From a virus, in IMG/VR virus record IMGVR_UViG_3300032954_000048, positions 1 through 35,901 of that record: a stretch of DNA of 35,901 bases; one strand, given 5' to 3'. The notes below the pieces were generated by a model. That model ran no database searches, had not been told where the DNA came from, and was given only the letters and a program-made list of their open reading frames with translations. Made by a program: the position numbers and the translations under genes. Below are positions 9,331-16,835 of the stretch, one piece after another (position 1 is the stretch's first letter; the number at the start of each line of letters is the position of its first letter).

Positions 9331-9618
9331 ATGGAACGCAAAGTCGTGGATTGTGATCGCTGCGGTGCCCCGGACTCGGTCGAGCAGGGCAGATTTAAGG
9401 TTCCCGTGCATCGAGGACTCGATGCGGCAGGTTCTAACTCAACGGATTTTCAAGATATCGATCTGTGCCCCGGTTGCATGGCGGCAGAACTGAAGGCAAT
9501 CATCAAGGAAATGTCGTTTGAGCAGGGGAAGGCGTTTGTAGATCGCGTCCTTAGTTCAACGGCTCATCCGAATCGGAAGACTGGGAAGGGTCTGACGGGA
9601 TGGCGTAGTCTTCAGTAG
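9331..9618 (+). CDS. Small zinc-ribbon protein (95 aa)
   Basis: One of only three plus-strand genes in the window. The start has a very strong GAGGAGG. The protein has CDRCG near residue 8 and CPGC near residue 47, a split zinc ribbon, followed by a helical segment (ELKAIIKEMSFEQGKAFV). The last 22 or so codons overlap the convergent gene at 9551-10045, so the C-terminus may be dispensable. No named family is recognised; DNA- or RNA-binding or a regulatory role is a guess. Confidence 0.6.
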   Translation: MERKVVDCDRCGAPDSVEQGRFKVPVHRGLDAAGSNSTDFQDIDLCPGCMAAELKAIIKEMSFEQGKAFVDRVLSSTAHPNRKTGKGLTGWRSLQ

Positions 9619-10045
9619 CGATGTCCCACGGCGTCACGCCTGCCGCAACGAGGGCCTCATAGAGCTTCTGGTTTTCCGGCAAGGTGAAGTCCAACGGATA
9701 GTCGATGCCGGGGACGGGCGGCACATCTCTCCAGTGCGGTTTGACGAGTTGATCTTCGGTCACGTACTTGCCGTCCACCGGAAGTTCAGTACCGCAATAG
9801 GTGCAGCGGGGCGGCTCGAACCGCTCTTCGGGCTCCAGCTTCCAGTAGAGCACATCAAAATCACTATGCCCGTGACGCATACAGGCGAGGCTATTCAGCA
9901 CGGTACAGATCGCCTGCTTGAACCACCGGGGAAGCCATTGACCCCAGCCGGAGTCCATTCCCCATGTGACACGACCGTCCGCGTCGAAGAATAAACCCCA
10001 ACCCTTTTCAAAATCGTCGTCAGTTCTGTTTAGGACGAGCCCCAT
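9551..10045 (-). CDS. Hypothetical protein with CxxC (164 aa)
   Basis: Start taken at ATG 10045; a GTG at 10054 with GGAAAG upstream is equally possible. The start overlaps the end of the upstream gene by about 25 bases. The protein opens with aromatic and acidic residues (FEKGWGLFFDADGRVTWG), has CTYCG in mid-protein and ends in an acidic Ser/Asp-rich tail. It overlaps the convergent plus-strand gene by 68 bases. I recognise no family. Confidence 0.55.
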   Translation of the reverse strand: MGLVLNRTDDDFEKGWGLFFDADGRVTWGMDSGWGQWLPRWFKQAICTVLNSLACMRHGHSDFDVLYWKLEPEERFEPPRCTYCGTELPVDGKYVTEDQLVKPHWRDVPPVPGIDYPLDFTLPENQKLYEALVAAGVTPWDIATEDYAIPSDPSQSSDSDEPLN

Positions 10046-10394
10046 AGACCACACGCTTTCCGTTCTTCTTGATGACCGTCAGTCCGCCGTCTTGCAGGCG
10101 TTCCATCATGCAGACGATCAACCATTGTGCTGCCACGCACGCACCTGTCGCCTTGAGGGTCGTCGGCTCAATCGTAATGGGCTCGACCTTGAATCCCTTG
10201 GGGGCGACTTTCTCGATCTTGCGCTGTGACTCAAACAGGTAGTTGATGACTTGCAATCCGCCGCGAAGATTCTTGGCGACGATAATGTTGGTGGGATCAC
10301 CAGTAGCGACGAGGGCTTTCTTCGCCTTCGAGATCATTGCACTCTGGCTCTTGGTCAACTTCGGGCCGACCATCGGAACCGTCAATTTGGACAT
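10020..10394 (-). CDS. Hypothetical protein (124 aa)
   Basis: ATG 10394 with TGGAG 7 bases upstream. Basic N-terminus (KLTKSQSAMISKAKKALVA) followed by an alpha/beta pattern; the C-terminus KKNGKRVVYGARPK is also basic. A nucleic-acid-binding role would fit the charge but no motif proves it. It is in line with the genes at 10407 and 10756. Confidence 0.55.
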   Translation of the reverse strand: MSKLTVPMVGPKLTKSQSAMISKAKKALVATGDPTNIIVAKNLRGGLQVINYLFESQRKIEKVAPKGFKVEPITIEPTTLKATGACVAAQWLIVCMMERLQDGGLTVIKKNGKRVVYGARPKQN

Positions 10395-10406
10395 AGAACG
10401 CTCCAG

Positions 10407-10745
10407 TTAACCGTGTGCTTGTAGTGTATCAGCAGACAGGTTAGCTGGCAAGCGTGTGGCAAGAGCCCGGATTTTCTCGGTGATTTCGATGATCTCCGGC
10501 ACGTCGCCGTTCTCTCGAATCTTCACATCCTCATACTCAGCGGCAACGCGGCGATACATCTCCATCAGGGACATGACGAGGGTGCCGAAGGTGTTGTTGA
10601 TGTTCTCGTACTTGAGCCCCGCGTCCAGCAGGGAGTGCAGGGTCAGGCGGGTAATAACGTAGTTAAGGTCTCCGACGTTTTCCATCACCGGAAACAGGTC
10701 TACGAGGAGAGCGTCGATTTCCTCGCGGTTACGAATGTATGGCAT
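10407..10745 (-). CDS. DUF6899-like small protein
   Basis: 112 residues, start MPYIRNREEI with AAGGAAGG upstream. The pattern GDLNYVITRL (residues 25-34), then YENIN and MYRRVAAEYEDVKI followed by ENGDV matches my memory of the DUF6899 consensus found in phages and their hosts (PYI, ELNYAITRL, EFYRRV, PYEDKKI, NGDVY). Function is unknown in that family. It lies 10 bases after the stop of the Nmad1-ubiquitin-like gene and is probably co-transcribed with it. Confidence 0.55.
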   Translation of the reverse strand: MPYIRNREEIDALLVDLFPVMENVGDLNYVITRLTLHSLLDAGLKYENINNTFGTLVMSLMEMYRRVAAEYEDVKIRENGDVPEIIEITEKIRALATRLPANLSADTLQAHG

Positions 10746-10755
10746 GATACCTTCC

Positions 10756-11742
10756 TTAAGCGCAGTTTGTCTCTACCGCAGAGATGCGCATCCCATCTTC
10801 AATGGAAACCTTCTGTCCGCGATGCAATGACCCGGAACCGGACTTTTTGTGGTAGATCACGGTCGGCATTCGCTTTGAGCCAGCGCCGTACACGTGCTCC
10901 ACAATGTCCTCGAACGATATTGATTCCCGCAACAGTGGGATGTTCTTCCCATTGAGGTTGATGGTGATTGTCGGTAGCTCCGGTACTGGGTGCGATTCGA
11001 ACATGTACAGTTCGCGCACCAGACTCCACGCAATCACGGAGTAGCCGAGCAGGTCCTTCACGGCATCTGTTTTCGGCTCATAGTTAGCTTCGCGACCGAG
11101 CGCACTCAATTGAGCGTACCGGGCGATCTTGTCCCACAGACGCGGGATCGTACCCTGCAACCCATGACGGCGGTAGCTCTCACCGTAATCATGAGTCTTA
11201 GACAGAAGCGTCTCAATGATCTTCGTGATACGGGCCTGTACCATCGGTTTGAGGGTCATGAAGCTTTCTTTGGTTGGGGCTCCCTTGATTTGCCCCTCTT
11301 CGAGCAAGCACAAGACGGCTGCCACGTAGGTCAGGAATCGAAGCTTCTTTTCCGCCAGCACCACTATGCTGACAGGCCACTCGCCGAGCGGTTTATTCCA
11401 GAAGACATTGGTGACGCCTTCGAGAATAATGAACTGGTAGACCCACTGAAGCGTGAGGAATTCACCGTTGTAGTGCCCATTTGGGGGCAACCCAGCTTCG
11501 ATGATCGCCGAATCGAGTGACCCGGTAACCAGTTCGCCGTTAACGATGGACTGACCGCTGAGAGAAAGCACGAGTTGCTCACGGGTCTGGAGTTCCTCGA
11601 CTATGGACTGATCGATGTCAAATATCTGAGGTAGGGTGTTCAGAGTCGCTTCCCAGTCATAATCCTGAAGCACGAACAGCCCTTTGCGGACGTTTTGCCA
11701 AAATGGTGAACCTTTGAAAAGGTCGGTTGTAGACGTTCCCAT
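10756..11742 (-). CDS. Nmad1 (DUF1599)-like protein with C-terminal ubiquitin-like (multiubiquitin-type) domain
   Basis: 328 residues. Residues about 162-245 carry HDYGES (184-189), LWDKIARYAQLSAL and DLLGYSVIAWSLV, the pattern of the nucleotide-modification-associated domain 1 (DUF1599) seen in phages. Residues 258-328 (TITINLNGK, ISFEDIVEHVY, TVIYHKK, GSLHRGQKVSIEDGM) match the beta-grasp pattern of bacterial multiubiquitin proteins (ISFEELV, YTVTY, GSL-G-V-V-GM-F-V-T). It ends NCA, with no terminal GlyGly. Residues 1-160 are unassigned. The start ATG 11742 lacks a Shine-Dalgarno; GGTATTG lies 7-13 bases upstream. It is transcribed divergently from the FtsK-gamma-like gene. Both domain calls are by eye. 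Confidence 0.6.
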   Translation of the reverse strand: MGTSTTDLFKGSPFWQNVRKGLFVLQDYDWEATLNTLPQIFDIDQSIVEELQTREQLVLSLSGQSIVNGELVTGSLDSAIIEAGLPPNGHYNGEFLTLQWVYQFIILEGVTNVFWNKPLGEWPVSIVVLAEKKLRFLTYVAAVLCLLEEGQIKGAPTKESFMTLKPMVQARITKIIETLLSKTHDYGESYRRHGLQGTIPRLWDKIARYAQLSALGREANYEPKTDAVKDLLGYSVIAWSLVRELYMFESHPVPELPTITINLNGKNIPLLRESISFEDIVEHVYGAGSKRMPTVIYHKKSGSGSLHRGQKVSIEDGMRISAVETNCA

Positions 11743-11777
11743 GCTTATTCAATACCAACTTTCGAGTATTAAATATT
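11743..11777. promoter_or_regulatory. Short divergent promoter region with GGTATT / GTATTA elements
   Basis: Only 35 bases separate the two divergent starts. On the plus strand TATTAA ends five bases before GTG 11778. On the minus strand GGTATTGA lies just before ATG 11742. Neither start has a clear Shine-Dalgarno. Both boxes resemble -10 elements placed to give leaderless transcripts, and the two promoters would overlap and could be co-regulated. Confidence 0.4.
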
Positions 11778-12236
11778 GTGGGAAAGAAGAAAAAGGAACC
11801 GACAACCGCAGACCCGAAAGAGGAGCAAGTTCTCACTATCGGCGAAGTCGGCGATGCCCCAAAAATCGTCACCGATTTTGAGGCCATGACTTGCCATGTC
11901 CTAGACGGCGGTTACGAAACCTCACGCACATTCAGCCCGACCGAATTGGAGGCTCTGTGCTGCCGAGCCGCTGAACTATCTATCAACTGGCAAAAAGCGT
12001 CCTGTTACGAATGGATGGAGGATTTAGACATCCCTTATCCAGTCGCGGTCGCCATCATGGACAAGCTGGAGAAGCGTGGAATCGTGGCACCGATCAAGTA
12101 TGTGGATGGGGTTCCTACCGATCCCGGACCGCGTAAAGTCCTCAGTAAGTCCCAAACCCCACTGTCGCTTCCGTCTCCCAGCGAGCCCCATCACAAGTCG
12201 CCGGACGGAAACGCCAAGAGCGCACAGCACGGATAA
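11778..12236 (+). CDS. Small protein with FtsK-gamma-like winged helix
   Basis: 152 residues if GTG 11778 is the start, placed five bases after a TATTAA box; ATG 11886 is an alternative. Residues about 60-120 (LCCRAAELS, KASCYEWM, IPYPVAVAIMDKLEKRGIV, PRKVL) align by eye with the FtsK gamma domain (KAS, IGYNRAARIIEQMEAQGIV, REVL), a winged helix that binds KOPS sites in chromosomal FtsK. No motor domain is present. The last 32 residues overlap the convergent TonB-C-like gene and are Ser/Pro-rich. Expected role: sequence-specific DNA binding, perhaps regulation or segregation; this is inference. Confidence 0.55.
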   Translation: MGKKKKEPTTADPKEEQVLTIGEVGDAPKIVTDFEAMTCHVLDGGYETSRTFSPTELEALCCRAAELSINWQKASCYEWMEDLDIPYPVAVAIMDKLEKRGIVAPIKYVDGVPTDPGPRKVLSKSQTPLSLPSPSEPHHKSPDGNAKSAQHG

Positions 12237-12537
12237 CTTCCCGGTTGTTTTGAACTGTATCGCTGTTCAGAATCAGGGTGCTATGGACGCGCCCATCCTC
12301 GCCGATGATGAAATTGACCACAATCGGCTCTGCGACATACCCTAGCACCGGGTTGGGCGTTGACAATCTATCAGGCTTGGTAAACTCCTCACAGTTTATG
12401 TTCTTGTAGGCTTCCAGCCGGGACACTACGTAGTGGTGGAGTTGGGGCGCGGGTTTGGGGTTGGCGGGGATCGCGAATATTTGACCAGCAAAAGCCAGCG
12501 AGACGAACAGGGCTACGGCAATGGTGAGACGGCTCAT
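12142..12537 (-). CDS. Secreted TonB C-terminal-domain-like protein
   Basis: 131 residues. A classic signal peptide (MSRLTIAVALFVSLAFAGQIFA) is followed by a mature domain with FIIGEDGRV, REVIRAVRSWRFRPA and TVGFGTY, the pattern of TonB C-terminal (energy-transducer TonB) domains. There is no TonB membrane anchor or Pro-rich linker, so it is a periplasmic or secreted stand-alone domain. Such short proteins are frequent in Acidobacteriota as I recall. The start has TATAGGA about 9 bases upstream. Its 3' end overlaps the convergent gene by 95 bases. Possibly a captured host gene. Confidence 0.65.
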   Translation of the reverse strand: MSRLTIAVALFVSLAFAGQIFAIPANPKPAPQLHHYVVSRLEAYKNINCEEFTKPDRLSTPNPVLGYVAEPIVVNFIIGEDGRVHSTLILNSDTVQNNREVIRAVRSWRFRPATCDGARWETEATVGFGTY

Positions 12538-12555
12538 GTAAACAAATCCTATAGA

Positions 12556-13014
12556 CTACTTTCGGAGCATCTCACAGAAGCAGCCGAGATGTTTGGTGAT
12601 GTCGTCGATGCACTCGTTGCGGAAGTAAATCCAGCCGATAAAAGACGGATGAGAGTCAATCGTTTCTATTCCGGGCGGTAACACCTTCGTTTCGCAAACC
12701 TCTTCGGATAAAGCCATCTCCAATCGAACGCTGTCGTACAGATGAGCAACCAGAGGACGAATTTCCTCAAATAAAACACGTGCCAACGGGTGGTAATCGT
12801 TGGGATCGTCCTTGTGGACGAAAGCAACATGCCCATAGAATCCGCCCTCATCCAGAATGCTGCCGGGGTTGCCCTGACAACTGCTGATGGTTTTGAGATC
12901 GAGCCTGTTTAGGAACTTGACCATCGGCACAAGCTGGCTATCGACATCGGCACCACGCCCGTCGTTCAACTCGGACATGAAAGTCGTTTCGTGTGGCGCT
13001 TGCATCACTTCCAT
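12556..13014 (-). CDS. Hypothetical protein with SCQGN motif (152 aa)
   Basis: ATG 13014 has TGGAG 6 bases upstream and overlaps the previous stop by 10 bases. FLNRLDLKTISSCQGNPG near residues 34-51 is the most distinctive segment and resembles a short motif (LN...T..SC.G) seen in other phage proteins of unknown function. Three Cys are clustered at the C-terminus (HLGCFCEML). No enzymatic family is recognised. Confidence 0.55.
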   Translation of the reverse strand: MEVMQAPHETTFMSELNDGRGADVDSQLVPMVKFLNRLDLKTISSCQGNPGSILDEGGFYGHVAFVHKDDPNDYHPLARVLFEEIRPLVAHLYDSVRLEMALSEEVCETKVLPPGIETIDSHPSFIGWIYFRNECIDDITKHLGCFCEMLRK

Positions 13015-13442
13015 GTGATCTCCAGTTCTGCATGATAGAGGCTGTAGTCGTAATCCGGCACCATGCTCTCGTGTTGAGTGGTGTGCCGGGTTTCTTTAAC
13101 CTTGAACTCGATTTTGTAACCGAGTTTCTTGAAGCGGCGAATCACCAGTTTCATCTGCGGCAGGTAACGATGTTTGTCCCACGTGGCCTGCGCACGGTCG
13201 AAATCGTTGTGGTTGCTGCTGATGCAGTACGTGGCGCTTTTGTCGCCATCCTCAATCGCGTAATTGATGACCTCGTTGAGGTCATTGGAGAAGTCTCGAA
13301 TGAAGCGTCTCTTGCCGTCGATGACGCCCTTCTTCGCGGCAGCGGATCGCTTGGCTTTCTCAGCAGCCGCTTTGCGTGCGTTATTGGCGGCAACGATATT
13401 GCTGGCTCGACGGGCCTCTCTAGCTGTCAGTATCTTCGTCAT
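13005..13442 (-). CDS. Basic hypothetical protein (145 aa)
   Basis: The start ATG 13442 (MTKILTAREARR) has GAGGAAG just upstream; a longer frame from 13613 overlaps the membrane-protein gene and is not used. The N-terminal 45 residues are Ala/Lys/Arg-rich helix, the middle has a D/N-rich segment (SSNHNDFDRAQATWDKH) and the C-terminus is mixed alpha/beta. Function unknown. Confidence 0.55.
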   Translation of the reverse strand: MTKILTAREARRASNIVAANNARKAAAEKAKRSAAAKKGVIDGKRRFIRDFSNDLNEVINYAIEDGDKSATYCISSNHNDFDRAQATWDKHRYLPQMKLVIRRFKKLGYKIEFKVKETRHTTQHESMVPDYDYSLYHAELEITWK

Positions 13443-13638
13443 CTTCTTCCTCATCATGGCAGTTGCAGCAGCACTCTTTGTGTCCGTATTCACCGAGCGC
13501 GTCGAAAGCCGAACACAAAACTCTTGCACCGTGACTACAGACGATAAAAGCAAAAAGCAGGATGAAAATCGCGAAGACAGCGGATGCGTCCGGATACTTC
13601 GCGAAAGTTTCAATCAAGTTGGAAATCGGTTCAATCAC
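13420..13638 (-). CDS. Small single-pass membrane protein with CCCNC cluster
   Basis: 72 residues from GTG 13638, with GAGG about 8 bases upstream, overlapping the preceding stop by four bases. One hydrophobic segment (ASAVFAIFILLFAFIVC, residues 18-34) would span the membrane. The C-terminal tail has CCCNCH followed by a run of Glu/Asp. Size and topology fit a phage membrane effector or a holin-like protein, but a single span and a Cys/acidic tail are not diagnostic. Confidence 0.5.
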   Translation of the reverse strand: MIEPISNLIETFAKYPDASAVFAIFILLFAFIVCSHGARVLCSAFDALGEYGHKECCCNCHDEEEDDEDTDS

Positions 13639-14009
13639 GCCGTTACCTCGGCTGGAAGATTAGGAAGGGCTTTCCACCATTCGATCCCGGATGTTGGGGT
13701 AGAAGTGTAGCCCCAGTATCCAATCTCCTCTTCATCCGGCACTGCTGGCACCATCCAACTAAATTGATCGCCGAACTGACCTTTGCCCCAATCTGGGAAT
13801 TCGATCAGTTCGTGCTGACCATCAGGACGCATGGTCGCTAGAATCTTCTTGACCGGAATGTCCTTGTACCGTTCTTGGCACTTGATAGCACAGGGGGCGC
13901 AGTAAAGATCGGGGCAGAACGTCTGGTATTCGCGCCAGAGTTTGCACCCGTGAGCCCCACATTTAGAGCATTTGTACTTCTTCGGCGGTTTTGAATTGCT
14001 GTACTTCAT
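13635..14009 (-). CDS. Phage zinc-finger protein with WGYTS...WW motif
   Basis: 124 residues. CSKCGAHGCKLWREY and YCAPCAIKC at residues 14-45 form a treble-clef or zinc-ribbon finger. GYWGYTSTP...WWKALPNL near the C-terminus is a motif I recall from small phage proteins of unknown function. The start overlaps the NAMPT stop (four-base overlap), and the stop overlaps the membrane-protein start, so the three genes are translationally coupled. Confidence 0.6.
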   Translation of the reverse strand: MKYSNSKPPKKYKCSKCGAHGCKLWREYQTFCPDLYCAPCAIKCQERYKDIPVKKILATMRPDGQHELIEFPDWGKGQFGDQFSWMVPAVPDEEEIGYWGYTSTPTSGIEWWKALPNLPAEVTA

Positions 14010-15439
14010 GCGAACTGTTCTTGTGCCGCCTCCACGTAGAAGTCGGACTTGCGGCAGCGGTTCCAGACCTCATCATAGGTCGTTTCGACTTTCAGGTCGC
14101 CGTCCTCGAAGATGGTCTCCAGAACGTTGCCATAGGCATTCGGGTCTTTCATGGTAACGAAGTCGCCGCTGCCATCCGTTGAGCGATCCACGAGACTCAG
14201 ACGCCCACCAATTGATGCCTTGGAAGGATCGGTCTTGGGGTCTTTGTAAACGTCGTGCCAGATACCAGCGCGATTGATGGCGCAGCACTTGATGGCGAAA
14301 CGCAGGGTGTCGCGATTCTGCTGTTGAAGCAGGGCACCGCCCATGCCGTATGCCCAGTTGTCCATCGACCATCCCGCACGAGTCAGGACGCCGTTGATGC
14401 GCTCGATGTTCTGGTAGTTGACACCGTCGCCCTGAATGGCGCGAACGGAGGGATTCAGAACCTTCCAGCCCTTGGCGTTCGTTTCGTAGCCGAACTTTTC
14501 AGCAAGCGAGATGAACATGTCGTCCAGCACGACGCAGGGATCGCCGGAGTCCGGACGCAGCACTGTGGTACCGTTGCGACGGAGAACTTCCGCACGCAAC
14601 TCTTCGCCGAAGATTTTGTCCACGGCATTCATGGTGTCGTAAGAATCCACGACGCAGGCGACAAGCCCGTTCGGGAACTTGCGCAGCATGTTGCGGTAGG
14701 CGTCGATCTCGTGATCCTTGCCCCACGACGTGACCGTCGAGTGCTCCATCGCCGGGATGGAGTTCCCCGGCATCGAGGCACCGTAATACTGCTGGAGCCA
14801 CTGAATGGCTTCCGGCGTATCCGTACCGTGGAAGTTAAACAGGTGAGCCGCACCACCGATGGCTGCCGAAACTTCCGAGGAGACGCCACGGTCGCCGAAA
14901 TCGTGCAACTTGTAATCGATCAGATCGGGGTTCCCGGTGCGAACCAAATCCTTGCCGATGGTCTGACGGATCATGAACGACAGGGTGCCGACCGTCACCG
15001 GATACCACATACGCATCAGGCGGGTCTCTGTCCAGTTGGTGATCCACGGGAACTCTTTGTCGGTGTTCTCGATGGTCATCATCACCTGACGCTGCGGAAC
15101 CAACGTGCCTTCTGGGACCGCACGGATGCGGATCGGGAGACGACCGCCGTGCTTTTCCAGCATACGCATCCAGCCCTTGAAGTTGAACACGGTCGGATCG
15201 CCGAAGTGTTTCGCCGACCAATCAGCCGCATGAATCACGTTCTGCTCATTGAAGAACTGCCCGACAAACTGGTTCTTCAGGATGCCCTGCAAGCCAGTCC
15301 AGAGCGCACGCTTCCACATGCCGCCACGGGAGCACATGTACGAATAGACGTACTCGGTGTCCCACGGGTATTGTGGGTAATGGGTGAACTTGTAGCTGTC
15401 GGAGCCGAGGAGCGGATTAGGCTGAAACAGTATCGGCAT
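14006..15439 (-). CDS. nadV: Nicotinamide phosphoribosyltransferase (NAMPT)
   Basis: 477 residues, typical NAMPT length. It converts nicotinamide and PRPP to nicotinamide mononucleotide. Conserved sites are intact: DSYKFTHYPQYP (14-25), HDFGDRGVSS (179-188), GTDT with Asp207, MEHSTVTSWGKDHE with the catalytic-type His233, and RPDSGDP (295-301). ATG 15439 lies within the 3' end of the NMNAT-Nudix gene (23-base overlap), so the pair forms one operon. Phage KVP40 encodes the same pair (NadV/NatV), and phage NAMPT plus NMNAT is the NAD+ reconstitution pathway called NARP2. Product use here is inferred from those cases. Confidence 0.95.
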   Translation of the reverse strand: MPILFQPNPLLGSDSYKFTHYPQYPWDTEYVYSYMCSRGGMWKRALWTGLQGILKNQFVGQFFNEQNVIHAADWSAKHFGDPTVFNFKGWMRMLEKHGGRLPIRIRAVPEGTLVPQRQVMMTIENTDKEFPWITNWTETRLMRMWYPVTVGTLSFMIRQTIGKDLVRTGNPDLIDYKLHDFGDRGVSSEVSAAIGGAAHLFNFHGTDTPEAIQWLQQYYGASMPGNSIPAMEHSTVTSWGKDHEIDAYRNMLRKFPNGLVACVVDSYDTMNAVDKIFGEELRAEVLRRNGTTVLRPDSGDPCVVLDDMFISLAEKFGYETNAKGWKVLNPSVRAIQGDGVNYQNIERINGVLTRAGWSMDNWAYGMGGALLQQQNRDTLRFAIKCCAINRAGIWHDVYKDPKTDPSKASIGGRLSLVDRSTDGSGDFVTMKDPNAYGNVLETIFEDGDLKVETTYDEVWNRCRKSDFYVEAAQEQFA

Positions 15440-16349
15440 GGAGTGTTTTTTCCTTTCTCAGGTTGAGCATCAGCATGTGGTAGAGCACGGAGTGCTCTTC
15501 AACCAACACGGCTGGTTGTAGTTTGGATACGTCGAACCATTTGACTTCTGCGAGATCGTCGCCTGCGGTCGCCGAGAGCGACGAAGCGTAACCACGGAAG
15601 AACAACGTGCGTAGCTTGCGGTCGGGCGTGGCGGCATAGCGCCAATCCGGAATGTTGGCCGAACCGACATAAGTCAGGTTGTCGAGACTGACGTGGGTTT
15701 CCTCAAAGAGTTCGCGACGGGCATCTTCCTCGAAGCTCTTGGTACGCGCTTCGGCGAATCCACCGGGGAAGCGCCACTTGGTTTCATTCGCTCTGCGACC
15801 GAGCAAGAGTTCCAGCTTGTCCTCGCTCTGATAGAGAGCGGCAATATCCACGGTCGGGAAAAGAATTGGATAGCCCTGCGCCGAGGCATAGATCATTCCG
15901 GCACGGAAGTCAGCCGACGCGATCACATTGTCGCTGCATTCGCGGCGGATGTCGGTGCCTTTGATGGCCGTGATCTTCGGGGGAAGATTCAGTTCGAGGG
16001 GCTTGAAGCGGCCCGTGTAGTGGGGAACAAAAGAGTCGCGACCACCATACAGAGTGACTTCGCTGTTGCCCTTGACGACCTTCTTGATCTCAGCGTCGAG
16101 TTGGTCGCTCCACTCCGGATCGCCGCGCATGTCGTCCAGCGGCAGGACTATGAAATCCGGGTACTCCGCTTTTATCATCTTTTCGCGGGTGATGAAATCG
16201 AGAGGGTGGTTGAGGCTGATACCACCCGGATTGACGCCCACGAATACGATCACTCGTTTGTGGCGTTCCGCAACCTGATTGAACAGTTCGCGGTGTCCAT
16301 CGTGAAGAGCGTTGACTTGAAAGCGTCCGACGAGTACGCCGTAGCTCAT
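15417..16349 (-). CDS. Bifunctional NMN adenylyltransferase / Nudix hydrolase
   Basis: 310 residues. Residues 1-160 are a NadM-type NMNAT: GRFQ (8-11), HDGH (16-19) and GTDIRR (131-136) form the nucleotidyltransferase site that joins NMN to ATP to make NAD+. Residues about 160-310 are a Nudix domain with box 196-220: RREL..EE is kept, but the first half reads GGFAEARTKSFEED, one residue longer than the canonical spacing and with the usual first Glu not obvious, so hydrolase activity is uncertain. In relatives this domain acts on ADP-ribose. AAAGGCGG precedes the ATG. Operon partner: the NAMPT gene. Confidence 0.92.
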   Translation of the reverse strand: MSYGVLVGRFQVNALHDGHRELFNQVAERHKRVIVFVGVNPGGISLNHPLDFITREKMIKAEYPDFIVLPLDDMRGDPEWSDQLDAEIKKVVKGNSEVTLYGGRDSFVPHYTGRFKPLELNLPPKITAIKGTDIRRECSDNVIASADFRAGMIYASAQGYPILFPTVDIAALYQSEDKLELLLGRRANETKWRFPGGFAEARTKSFEEDARRELFEETHVSLDNLTYVGSANIPDWRYAATPDRKLRTLFFRGYASSLSATAGDDLAEVKWFDVSKLQPAVLVEEHSVLYHMLMLNLRKEKTLHADTVSA

Positions 16350-16376
16350 ATTCCGCCTTTCAATATATTGATGACA

Positions 16377-16577
16377 TCAATCCGTGTAAGGAATCGAAAT
16401 CATCGCGTGTTCGTAGTAACCGTTACGTAAATTTTGCGAGTTACGACGGCGCAGGAGACGACGCTGGTAGCGTTTCTGTTTTGCCCATTTACGAGCACCA
16501 TCACGTGACCCCTTGAGCCAGCGCAAACCTGCCTTACAAGCGTGGCAGGTACAGCGGCGAAGAAAAGACTTTGACAT
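16377..16577 (-). CDS. Very basic small protein with CTCHAC (66 aa)
   Basis: ATG 16577 with AAGGGGG upstream. CTCHAC at residues 9-14 and a dense Arg/Lys stretch (KWAKQKRYQRRLLRRR) suggest nucleic-acid binding, perhaps with a metal site. It lies just upstream of the NAD+ salvage pair on the same strand. No family is recognised. Confidence 0.5.
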   Translation of the reverse strand: MSKSFLRRCTCHACKAGLRWLKGSRDGARKWAKQKRYQRRLLRRRNSQNLRNGYYEHAMISIPYTD

Positions 16578-16602
16578 GCATAGCGAACCCCCTTGGGTCG
16601 CG

Positions 16603-16830
16603 CTAACGCATGACAGCCAGTTCTTCCTCCAGTTCCTTTTCCATGTTCGCCAGTGTGATGGGGTTGTTCAGTTGGAATCCGAGATTGGTGATTCTGTCCC
16701 ACTGCTCCACCAATTTCATCGCTTCTTTCGACTCAGCCGGGCCGAGTCTGGAAGCATAGGCGTGTAGGACATTCGCCATCTTGGTGCCCACGAACTCCAT
16801 CGGCGATACTTTTCTGCCGTTGTGTTTCAT
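16603..16830 (-). CDS. Small helical protein (75 aa), likely leaderless
   Basis: ATG 16830 has no Shine-Dalgarno; instead TACAAT ends seven bases before it, and TG immediately precedes the box. The product is mostly helix (MANVLHAYASRL, ITLANMEKELEEELAVM). It sits between the helicase gene stop (16836) and the basic protein gene. Function unknown. Confidence 0.5.
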   Translation of the reverse strand: MKHNGRKVSPMEFVGTKMANVLHAYASRLGPAESKEAMKLVEQWDRITNLGFQLNNPITLANMEKELEEELAVMR

Positions 16831-16835
16831 GGGTT

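Noticed and set aside
14255-15466. Long plus-strand frame (403 codons) opposite the NAMPT gene
   Set aside because: The minus strand encodes a complete NAMPT; the plus frame is its GC-rich antisense shadow, with no family signal.
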